From Mytilisepta virgata (taxonomy: Eukaryota; Mollusca; Bivalvia; Mytilida; Mytilidae), in the NCBI GenBank assembly GCA_028015205.1, contig CM051516.1, positions 48,426,230 through 48,490,229 of the forward strand: DNA of 64,000 nucleotides. The letters run 5' to 3'. Positions 45,501-54,183 of this stretch are shown one piece after another (position 1 is the stretch's first letter; every line of letters starts with the position of its first letter). The notes beneath the pieces were generated by a model. That model saw nothing but the letters and a program-made list of their open reading frames with translations. It searched no databases and was not told the origin of the DNA. The position numbers and the translations under genes were made by a program.

Positions 45501-48500
45501 GCTTCAGTGACTTTGGTTAAGTTTTGTGTTTAGGTTCATTTCTCAGATACCTATAGTAATATATCAATGATATTTCACCACTACAGTCCTCTTGTATAGT
45601 AAAATACAGTTCAGTAACACTTGGGCTGTTTTTATGGTGGAGCATCCACATTTTCTAGTTTCTATCAAAAAACATTCTGAAGTATATTGGGATGTTTTTA
45701 TATAAGGACAGTCTACACGTTGCATTATTTTGTTTTCATGAACAGTATATGTTCAGATTTTAGATTTATCTGGGTTAGAATTAGAATGAAAATTTGTCAG
45801 ATTATCTAATTAATAATCCCTATTTGCAGACCATTCTTTTATATGGAAATTAGTCAGAGTTATATATTATAATTTGCAAAAAGTGTCTAGCAAGGAAGTA
45901 GTAATTCAAAATAAAATTGTAAATTCAGAGGAGAGGGTCTATAAGATGGGATATAATATTGGTCCAATTTGGATATATATATCATTTCTTAGCAGAATGG
46001 TTTAATATACTTTGTTTAACATAGAATTCTTATGTCCCTTTTAACCTCCTAGTGGCTAAACTGCTGCTACAGGGACTTCTCTAGCACCTGCCAAGTAGAG
46101 AGGGATTAGTATAAGTTGGTATAACTTGTTTCCCTATCTACTATAAATAAACTTACCTCATAAAATTATCTAGTAAATGTTTTCATATGTTCTCCATTTT
46201 AAAGAAAGACAACTCTTGAATAAAAGATACAAGTGAAATAAATGAATAATACATGTCTTCTGGTTTTCAAAATTGTTGTTATTTTTTTCTGATTATGTTG
46301 AACTATTTAACTCATGAAAACATTGAACTAAGCTTTTATCATAACATTTCTTGTAGAATTAATAATATTTAGCCGAACCTGCTTTAAAGGGCACCTCACT
46401 GCTTTAATAATTGCACTGTAAAAAATGCCCCTTTTATTTCAAAAGCTTATAATATTTACCTGTGTACCAAGATTACATGTTCATATACTTGTTAGGTGTC
46501 CTATAGTTGATTTAACACATAAGTAACACGTACATATAGCAAGATAGATAGTTATCGAATTTTTCTAGTTGAATACAGGTCGCTTAACTTCTTAGGATGT
46601 AACTTATTCTGACATGTCAGTTGGTTTTGTAAAAACATTTATGATTCTTTCTCATTTTCATTTTATTTTTGTTTGTATTGCAGTAGTATATTTATAAAAG
46701 TATTTGTCAAAATATGCATCTTGTGAATAAATAAGTTGTCCTTAGTGTTTTATTAAAAAAGTTTTTTTCAATAGTGACAGTGCTCTGACTGAAAAACTGT
46801 ACTTATCCATATTTTCTTTTATTATATAATGTATATTTTTAGCACAACAAAGCCTTTTCATATTATTTTTAGCTCACCTGGATAAAGGCCATGTGAGCTT
46901 TTGTCATCACTTGACGTCCGTCATCCGTTAACTTTTCACATTTTAATCTTCACTTCTGAAACCACTGTGCCAAATGGAACAAAACTTGACAGGAAGCATA
47001 TATGGGAGATTTTTTATAAAATTTCCTCATTTCATTGCAGTCAGACTTCAATTGGCTGATATAAAAGAAAAATCTTTTCCTCTAAAATCACTGGGCCAAA
47101 TGGAACAAAACTTGACAAGAAGCATATATGGGAGGTCCTTTATAAAAATTTCTTCATTTCGTCCTGATTGGACTACAAATATTGATGCCATGGGCAGTTC
47201 TTTTTTTTTTTTGATTGGCTGATATAAAACAATCTTTTCCTCTGAAGTCGCTTGGCCAAATTGAATGAAACCCGACAGGAAATATCTATGGGAGGTTCTT
47301 TACACATTACCCCATTTCAGCCCGATAGAGCAACAAACATGTCCGCTATGGCCAATTCTTGATTCTCATTGGTAGCTTTGAAAAAAAATAATTTTTTAAC
47401 TACTTGGCCAAAACTGTCAGCCAAACTTGACATGAAAGCATCTATGGAAAGTCTTTAATGAAATGAATTTTTTTCATCCTGATTGGACGATAAGCATGGC
47501 TGCCATGGGCAATTCTTGTTTCTGCAAGGTGAGCGATACAGACTTATCCCTCTGATCCTCTAGTATCATATGTAGTATTGAGTTATTTCCCTTTATCACT
47601 AAATTATTTTACACATGCATAATTACCACAATTTGTAAAGCAGATATCTGAATTAATGAATGAAATTTGTGAATATTCTACTACATGTATTAAAGTATAA
47701 CATGATACAAAATTAAATAATGCAATATATAAATAAGTATAATGCTAGTAAAAATTGAGGTGCGACTTTTAATTATTGTGAATTCTGAGACATGTGTCCC
47801 ATTATAAAAAAGTCACATTTATTTCTAAATATAGAGATTGTTATACTCTGGTTTACTCTTTCTCAAGGGAGATAAATCTGAGACCAAAAAAATCTGACTA
47901 TATGTATGCCAATATATTTACCATAATTTTCCTTGTTGCCTTAAATCATTTATATTAATATATATTATTATTTCTACAGATACAGCTTGTAAGGCAGCTG
48001 AAATGACATTTAAACAATTATTTGATCATCTTACTATCTATGTAAGAAGTCCAGAACATCGCTGGAGACTGTGTATGAGAGTTAAACGTGGACTACTGGA
48101 TCCAAATGATCTAGGAGGATATGGAAAAGATCAATGTTATTTTGAAGGTAACCAGGTCAATCAAAGTTCATTAAGTAACATAAAAAGCTTTCAATTTCTG
48201 AGGCTGTTAGATTTATATCAAAGCCAGGATTAGATAATTCATCTGATAAAAAAAATCCTCGGTGTGTATTATTCCTATCGAAAATTCAATATGTAAGTTG
48301 TAAAATCAACCTGTTCTTGGTCTGCAGAGGTGATTGGTTGTTACCGGTGTATAGAGTCAACTCTCGTTATCTCACACTCGCTTGAATCATATTTTCAGAT
48401 GAGTCAATCTTTTTAAATGGTCCCAAATGTTTTACAGTGCAAACCTATGTAGTTTGAATCCATTTTAGTCGAATTTGCATGAGTCAAATTTTTTCTATCT

Positions 48501-51214
48501 TGAACTATATATATTGAGTTCCAAATTATAAAAACATAGACAATTTTATTTGTTTTGTTGAATAATTGTCATCAAAACATCACCTTTGTGGATTTATTGT
48601 CTTCACAGGTAAGTTTTATTTCCTGTAATTGACAATCAGTGTCTATTGATTTATAAAAAAACTCACAGCTATTGTAAACACAAATTACCTTGAGAAGATA
48701 ATTAATGTTAATTTACCTACAAAGGTTTTTACTCAACAGGTTAATCATCTATTGTTTTCACTGGCACCTACCGGTACTAAGATTTTAGTATTATTATTAT
48801 ACCCCCGCAAACAAAGTTTGGGGGGGTATATAGGAATCACCTTGTCCGTCCATCCGTCTGTCGTGCCGTCTGTCTGTCTGTCTGTCCATCTGTCCATATA
48901 TCTTGTAAGCACAACTCCTCCTAGACCGCTCAATGGATTTCAACGAAACTTTACAGAAAGGAAGAACATCATCCAAAGATGTGCATGAAGAAAAATCTTT
49001 GCTTTCCGATATCACACAAGGGAGATAATTGGACTTCAAAGCGGGGGTATCCTTTGTGAGCTTTGCTCACAGTACATCTAGTTGGAAGTAGTATATTACC
49101 TCCCCTATGTTACGTGGGAAAAATTTTCAGCTACATTTTAATCTGATTTCTTCTATCTTGAATTATATTTGTGGTCTAAAGGACTTCGAGATAACGAGAG
49201 TGGAATGAATATACATATATCAGTACATGGTTTAGTAAAAAGATATCACGAGAAAAGCTAAGTTTATTAAGGCACTAGGGGCCTTGGTGGGCGCATGGTC
49301 AAGGTAGTTGGCCATGACTACTTATGATAACTAGCCTGTCAACATTCAGATCTCACCTGTGGCGGGGTGTGTTCGACTCCGATCTTAATTGACAAGGATT
49401 GCCAATTCTCCTACTGAAGGTCGGTGGTTCTCTGTGGGTACTCCGGCTTCCTCAACCAATAAAAACCGGCTGCCCTGAAATAGCAAAATGTGCTTAAATT
49501 GGCATAAAACCCCAACTAAACAAACATGACAAACAAATTATTAAGGCACTCCATTTTCTCTAAAATATATAAAGCTACAGTTCATTTGATATATTTTTTA
49601 TTTTCTTTGTTACAGTTAGAAATAACTGATTTTACATTTTAATTGCACTAAAATTATATAAGGTATTTATTATTATCAGCTTTGACACCTGTTTGAAAAA
49701 CTTATCTTAACAATTGTACTTATTGATATTAGAAAGTATAAAATTATTAAATTTTTGCTTTGATTTTAGGAGCAGTAGAAATCTTGAGAAGTTTGGACAT
49801 GATTGATTTTAATGTTATGATGAGTGGGAAGATTTGTGTAGATGAAGTTCAGAGATGTAAACGACTAGCTCGTCTTGATTGTTTAAAATTACCAGCATTC
49901 ATGAAAAATGAAAATCGCTACAAAAAACATTTAAAAGCAATTGCACATCTAAATGGACTTGATTTGCAACATCAGAAAAGAAATGCGCCAGCAGCCTATA
50001 TACGTCGCCTAAAGCAGGGTAGGAGAATAGGCACTGATAAGGTGAGACGAATTCATAGAAGGCACTTAAAAGGGGTCAAAACAGGGAGTCTTTCAGGTAG
50101 TAACTCAAACGAATCAATAGGAAATGAATATGACGAGTATAACTATAGTAGTGATTCTCGGGAAGGGGAAGGGCACTCACAATACAAGCAAGTATTTAAA
50201 TTTGATGAACAGTCTAAACTTGAAGAAAGACAGGTTGATAGTGGAATTGTACCTAATTCCCATTTTAATGAAGGAAATGAAGAAATTGATACTATTTCTC
50301 TCAAATCTTTTGATACTACCTCAGTTAAATCATTCCTTTCCACAAAGTCAGATTGTAAATCTTTTAAGTCAGAAATCTCTCGAAAATCAGACAGAAGTTC
50401 TGATATATCTGTAAAATCTTTGAAATCCATTAAATCGGCCAATTCATCATCTAGATCTGGAGCATCTCAAAAAACAACACGCTGTAATTCAGCTAAAGCA
50501 TTATCTGCAAGTAAGATAAATCCCAGTGACAATAGATCACAGAAATCTTTCCGAGTATTTTTGAAAAACATTAATAATAACAATTTTGAAAAAGTTCCTG
50601 AAAGACGGGATCTTTTGCCACCATTGTCCACATGTGAAAATGATCTACCAGTAAAGACATGGATTTCATCAAGAAATGAATTCTTGGAAATGGAGAAAGA
50701 ACAGTTATCTTTTCCCATGAATCACAATGTTTGTACAACTATCATTTCAACTGAGGATACTAGAAAGGAAGATGTCAGGAAATTAGATAAAATGGAAATT
50801 ATATCAAAATCGTCAAGGATATCGGAGGACAAACTTTCAGATGGTGTCTTATCCAGCCCTTCTGTATCATCAGAGGTAAAGCTTCCTAAACTTCATAATG
50901 ACAGTTGTGTTGTGGATTGTCCTTTATTAACAAAAACTGGAGTGATTCCAACTAAAGTCCTGTCAACCAATCAAAACTCTGTATTTCATTCAGTCCTGGA
51001 TAGCAATGTTCAGCCAGTTTGTTGTTTCAAGGAACAAGGGCCTGAAAAATTTATTTATCCTGATTCAAATTCTTATTTTGACTCAAATTTCTTGAATATT
51101 GAACATCAAAACCCTTTCTTGTCTTCAGATAAAATTAATTTTCCAAACGATTTGTCAAAACGTAGAGTAAAATCAGCCTACAGCAAACGAACAAAAAGTT
51201 TAAATAATGTTTAA
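33431..51214 (+). CDS. MATCAP: MATCAP-family tubulin tyrosine carboxypeptidase with alternative zinc-site exons
   Basis: DUF1704/KIAA0895-like metallopeptidase. Vertebrate MATCAP removes the C-terminal tyrosine of alpha-tubulin on microtubules. Exons: 33431-33515 (candidate), 37408-37819, 39979-40129, one of 42366-42540, 43269-43437 or 44345-44513, then 47980-48147 and 49770-51214. With a 169-nt variant this totals 2430 nt (809 codons plus TAA), every junction in phase. Landmarks are HEIGTH (residues about 210-215, metal-binding His pair and catalytic Glu), QPWYS, EEGLAA (third zinc ligand region), the MTFKQLFDHL helix, RVKRGLLDPND and KDQCYFEGAVEILR. A Ser/Lys-rich tail of about 410 residues follows the domain. 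If exon 1 is wrong, the ATG at 37410 gives a 780-residue protein. Which vertebrate paralogue is closer (KIAA0895 or KIAA0895L) was not resolved. Confidence 0.92.
33573..35009 (-). mobile_element. Hairpin-headed element, ATCCCCCCGC family, minus orientation
   Basis: Read on the minus strand, the head palindrome is ATCCCCCCGC-ttagcgaaa-GCGGGGGGAT (34979-35009), followed by a (cgta)n stretch. The tail at 33573-33600 has GGGGGGAT, then the hairpin GCAATC-tcc-GATTGC. The body contains a 124-base minisatellite. It lies 58 bases downstream of the candidate MATCAP exon 1. Confidence 0.72.
33831..34520 (+). repeat. 124-bp minisatellite, about 5.5 units
   Basis: Units starting gggtggggatctcaactg at 33831, 33955, 34079, 34204, 34328 and 34451 contain tttgagataacttgtaattt, gggtggggccgacccccggg and tgtcatgcccactaagaata. 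The first four are nearly identical and later ones decay, so the array grew from one side. It is the core of the element at 33573-35009. Similar open frames on both strands are artefacts. Confidence 0.92.
35191..37407 (+). other. MATCAP intron 1 (distal part)
   Basis: No exon was recognised. A second ATGGCGGAAAAAAGTTAAAG near 35350 resembles the start of the candidate exon 1 but has an early stop. A palindromic TGACGTCA (CRE-type) sits near 35936. The reverse-strand frame at 36833-37174 has no recognisable domain. Confidence 0.4.
37408..37819 (+). CDS. MATCAP: MATCAP exon 2, N-terminal part of the peptidase domain
   Basis: It encodes MTRRFNSRRVGNTTIKTLDK, then FAHAICPLNLEEQKERFLKQ, ESLFNKARNQIRFDLFGEAE and ATNILEQYLRDNN. 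The helical segment before the metal site matches the general plan of DUF1704 proteins. Donor TCAAG|gtaaat, phase 2. The in-frame ATG at 37410 is an alternative start. Confidence 0.88.
39979..40129 (+). CDS. MATCAP: MATCAP exon 3, HEIGTH metal-binding motif
   Basis: Acceptor ttttttag|T and donor CATTTT|gtatcc, phase 0 at its end. It encodes ARMMWIGPHCKHNRPEARNY, SFWIKNSSDNNFLREQ and CLADHEIGTHF. H-E-x-x-x-H is the MATCAP zinc motif with the catalytic Glu. The exon stops one residue after the motif, so the next residues come from the alternative exons. Confidence 0.94.
42366..42540 (+). CDS. MATCAP: MATCAP alternative exon 4A
   Basis: Acceptor ttcacacag|GTT, donor TACT|gtaagt, 175 nt (58 codons plus one base). 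It starts VRAFNDGFQPWYSNRKRF and contains SEEGLAALNTIMNSRVRYLW. It has two more codons than 4B and 4C in the loop before EEGLA (ASAMTTLPAIR). The junction with 47980 completes a Tyr codon. Confidence 0.9.
43269..43437 (+). CDS. MATCAP: MATCAP alternative exon 4B
   Basis: 169 nt (56 codons plus one base), donor ATATT|gtaagt. It starts LRSSNEGSQPWYSDRKRF and contains SSEEGLAAIHSVFNARVKYLW. The acceptor at 43267-43268 (gtgtaag|TTG) aligns with the other copies but is weak. A second AG six bases upstream (gactag|TGT) is better placed after the pyrimidines and would add Cys-Lys in frame. Confidence 0.87.
44345..44513 (+). CDS. MATCAP: MATCAP alternative exon 4C
   Basis: Acceptor ctttgcacag|TTT, donor TTACT|gtaagt, 169 nt. 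It starts FRSFNDGLQPWYSDRKRF and contains RAEEGLAAINTILNSKVRFLW and GPALLY. About 34 of 56 residues are shared with 4B. All metal-site residues are kept. Confidence 0.9.
45016..45658 (+). mobile_element. Hairpin-headed element, TATGCCCCACC family
   Basis: Head palindrome TATGCCCCA-ccaggaatgtggc-TGGGGCATA (45016-45046). The body has about four 146-base units (gttaagttttg at 45079, 45224, 45370 and 45516, with ctcttgtatagtaca and ttcagcaacacttgggt). The tail is ggtggagcatcc-acatttt-CTAG, ending at 45658, where GGAGCAT echoes the head arm. It lies in the intron between exon 4C and exon 5 of MATCAP. Confidence 0.75.
46870..47563 (+). mobile_element. Hairpin-headed element, TAGCTCACC family, plus orientation
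   Basis: Head AGCTCACctggataaaggccatGTGAGCT (46871-46899), then tttgtcatcacttgacgtcc. The core has about four units with gccaaatggaacaaaacttg, agcatatatgggag and cctgattgga. The tail has GGTGAGCgatacaga, tccctctgatcct and a CTAG end at 47560-47563. It is the same family as the minus-strand element at 29821-31336. Confidence 0.77.
47980..48147 (+). CDS. MATCAP: MATCAP exon 5
   Basis: Acceptor tttctacag|AT completes the Tyr codon begun by any of the 4A-4C exons. It encodes TACKAAEMTFKQLFDHLTIY, VRSPEHRWRLCMRVKRG and DPNDLGGYGKDQCYFE. Donor GAAG|gtaacc, phase 1. The R-W-x-x-C-x-R-x-KRG pattern is typical of the family. Confidence 0.94.
48798..49081 (+). mobile_element. Hairpin-headed element, TATACCCCCGC family, minimal copy
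   Basis: Head palindrome 48798-48830 (TATACCCCC...GGGGGGTATA), then taggaatcaccttgtccgtc and (gtct)n. The tail has GCGGGGGTAT, then a perfect hairpin TGTGAGC-ttt-GCTCACA (49055-49071), and six bases later a CTAG end (49078-49081). At 284 bp it shows the whole architecture without a tandem core. It lies in the last MATCAP intron. Confidence 0.82.
49277..49537 (+). mobile_element. tRNA-derived SINE with 13-bp target duplication
   Basis: tRNA-like head ggggccttggtgggcgcatg ... tgttcgactccgatc (the B-box-like ttcgactcc), body ttgacaaggattgccaattc, gtgggtactccggcttcctc, and tail aaaccccaactaaacaaac. TTATTAAGGCACT flanks it at 49264-49276 and 49538-49550. Same family as 59014-59282. Confidence 0.9.
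49770..51214 (+). CDS. MATCAP: MATCAP exon 6, domain C-terminus and Ser/Lys-rich tail
   Basis: Acceptor tgattttag|GA completes a Gly codon. The first 70 codons finish the peptidase domain (AVEILRSLDMIDFNVMMSGK, RLARLDCLKLPAFMKNENRY, KAIAHLNGLDLQ). A basic linker follows (RRLKQGRRIGTDKVRRIHRR), then about 360 residues of low complexity. Near 50290-50480 this tail has repeated S-x-K-S steps (SLKSF, SVKSF, STKS, CKSFKS, SVKSLKSIKS). The end is KRRVKSAYSKRTKSLNNV and TAA. The tail looks disordered and has no recognised domain. Tubulin or other acidic-partner binding is only an inference from its charge. Confidence 0.93.
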
Positions 51215-51302
51215 GGATATTAAAACTAGGTCAGTTTTAAGAATTTCCATGTCTTATTATTTCTGTATCAGTATATATTTTCAAGGAGATTTTTTATATG
51301 GT

Positions 51303-51332
51303 CATTTATTTATTTATTTATTTATTTATTTG
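51303..51332 (+). repeat. (TTTA)n microsatellite
   Basis: About seven perfect tetranucleotide repeats, in the presumed 3' UTR of MATCAP. Confidence 0.9.
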
Positions 51333-53706
51333 CATAAGGGTATTTTCTCTGCTGTAATTTGGCATCTATACCCCATTTAGTGCAAAATGGTATTAATATA
51401 GATTTTTTCAGAATTCTGAGAATTAAAAAATGTAAAAGGGATTTTGATGTTAAACATTTCTATTTATGAAAATTGTCAATATGTATAAATAGCAAGAAAT
51501 GAGAACTAAAACACTTCATTTCATTTTTTAATTTAATGACTAAAGATACCTCTCATATATATTTATTGTTTACTTTTTTGTGCCATTACAATTTTGATAC
51601 TGCTGTTGAAGGTTTTTACCATCTGTTATTTTTTTTTGTAAAGAATATTTTTAACACTTTACATTTTTATGTTTAAATGTATCATTTATGTTTTGATACT
51701 TTGTATGTTTATAAGAAATACAGGTTCTGATTGTGGTTTTCAGTTATTTAATTTGTTACTTTGAATAACCTATTATACATTCACTAACTCCTTTGGTTTT
51801 TTTCCATCATCAAAAATTGTAAAAATTAAAGGATATGGGGTATGTTTGAAACAACATTTCATTGATTGATCTCTTTACAGTTTAACATTCATTACTCCCC
51901 CGGTAATTTTAAGATCAAGAGCAACAATAATAGCACCGTTCTTTTGCTTAAATATTTTTCATATGCATGCATGGATTTTGTGTCACGAATTAATTCATCT
52001 ATGCATATTGTAAGGTCAATATTTTTACCTTCATATAGCACCTATTCAAAAATTGACATGATGTTTGAAAACCCCTTAATGATAAGCAATGATAAGTAAC
52101 CTCATTCATTAGAACAAGGCAATTTGTTTACAAAAGTACTTCCCAACAATGTTTGGACTAATTATAACATGTGCTTAATGAGGCTAAATGCCCTCAATCA
52201 GAAATCAGGGGAGGTAATATCTGTAATCAAGAAATTTAAAACATCTGGAAGTTGTTGTTTGGAAAGATGAATCTAGGTATGTCATAACTCTTGATAATTT
52301 ATATACATGTATGTCCCAAAATAATACTTTGCACTAAATTTAGTCATTTCAAAATTCCTTATTATACCAACTTTGTTTATTAGGATGATCACATCACCAT
52401 GAAATAAAAAGTCATTTTATATTATATAAAAGCTTCAAATGGTAGTATTTTGTGATATTTTGAAATCAGAATCCATGTATTTGTTTGCAGAAAAATGTTT
52501 AAAAAAAAAAACGAAATAAATAATGAAGAAAAAAAAGAATAAATTTTGAAAAATATAATTTTCAAATCTTTTGTACAAAGCATATGCATAGTGCAAAACA
52601 TAGAGGAATTTTGATAATTATACAAGCAAATCTTGTTTTTATTATAATTTCCTATGAGTGCTTATATTTTAATGAACTACTTCATGTATAATTACTTAGT
52701 AGTAGATATATAATGATGTTTAATAATCATGAATTCTAAAAATTACTGACAAGAATGCCTTTTTTGGTGGGAAAAATTAGATATTAACATAGGTATTTTT
52801 TAGACTTTAGATGTTCTTACGCTTATTTTTATGCAATATCGCCATACACCGTTGACATGACGATGTCGATTTTGTATTTTTATATTATGCAAAATATGAA
52901 TTTTTTTATGGTGCCTTCATTGTTGTGTTTTGAAGTTTTTTGTTAAATTTTATTTGTTAATGATAATACAATATTTAGTTTTCCCTTACAGTGGTTGGTA
53001 GTTCTCTAAACATTATTTCCCATGGGAGAAATAGCTTTATACCAAAGATTGTTATACTTTATAATTATTGTTATCAAATTTTATATACAGTGAAAAAAAA
53101 GAAATCAAATAAATTTTCAAATTTTTTGTAACTTCATTTTTTGCTTTTCCACATTTAGGTGTATTTTTTATAAAGTGGTTTTAATGATTCAGAAATTAAC
53201 ATCTACATTATAATCATTGTCTCTACTCATTGTTTCAAGAAATGGTTCATAGATTTGAGCTTAATCATTCCTTTGCTAAAATCAATTTGCCTTACCCAGT
53301 ACAAATGTAGTTGTAGTTTAAGAAAATTTGACATAAGGGTTAAAACTTTTAAAAACTTTTTAACAGAATAAATTTGTTGTTCTATTCATAGTGAATAATT
53401 TATTTTCTTTCTTTAAATGTTGTTATTTTATTGTCCATTTTCTTATGGAATTTGAGATAATTTTAAAAAATTTTAGTGCTTTATTTATCATATTATAAAC
53501 TTTTGTTTCTACACATTTAAGTACTTCTTTAATTTGTATTTGAATGCCAGGAACATGTTCTGTTTATAGTTGTGAAAATACTTCATTAGATTTTACAGTC
53601 TTTAACTTTAGCAAGGGAGGTAACTCGTGAAATTATTAAAGCATTGTTATTGTTTAGTCTAGTCAATTTCTTAGTGCATTTACATATGTATATTTTATTT
53701 GTTTGT

Positions 53707-53712
53707 AATAAA
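53707..53712 (+). promoter_or_regulatory. Candidate MATCAP polyadenylation signal
   Basis: AATAAA followed by tatgtttgctataaaaacat and a T/G-rich stretch. Position-based assignment, about 2.5 kb after the stop codon. Confidence 0.4.
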
Positions 53713-53989
53713 ATATGTTTGCTATAAAAACATATTAGATTTTCATGTGATTTGTTTTATTTACATTTGTCTGATACAAAGTACTTATCAGTGGTTTTTT
53801 AACCAGATTTTCTGAAAGAATGTCTGGTCATTAGCTTGACAGTTCAGAGAGGGAAGGTTAGCAGTTGGGCAGTTGGACAGGCATTTAAAAATATTGATGT
53901 TCATGTTTTGAGCTGTTCTGATCTTGGAGTAAGGTTTTAACTTTTGGTTCATAGTATGAGCAAAAGTAATAAATGTGCTGTTCAATGAG

Positions 53990-54183
53990 GAACCAGAGTG
54001 AGTTATCTTTTCCTAACCAATGTAGGAAAGGGAGATAATTAAATTCTCTCCCTTATCTTTTCCTAACCAATGTAGGAAAGGGAGATAATTAAATTCTCTC
54101 CCTTTTGTCCTGAGGCTAAAAGGGAGACAAATTTATTATCTCCCTTACCTACATTGGTTAGGAAAAGATAACTCACTCTGGTT
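53990..54183. mobile_element. Fold-back element with internal 50-bp duplication
   Basis: Left arm ccagagtgagttatcttttc, ctaaccaatgtagg, gggagataatt. The right arm is its reverse complement and ends ggaaaagataactcactctg. The loop is around ttttgtcctgaggctaaaag. In the left half a 50-base unit (tcctaaccaatgtaggaaag ... tctctccctta) is duplicated exactly (54011 and 54061), so the duplication is recent. MITE-like and noncoding. Confidence 0.82.

Larger units (their letters stand above)
51215..53730 (+). other. Probable MATCAP 3' UTR
   Basis: AT-rich noncoding sequence after the stop, with a (TTTA)n run at 51303-51332 and many T-runs. It extends to a canonical polyadenylation hexamer at 53707. 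The length is inferred; earlier alternative signals (for example an AATAAA-like site near 53108) may be used. Confidence 0.45.
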
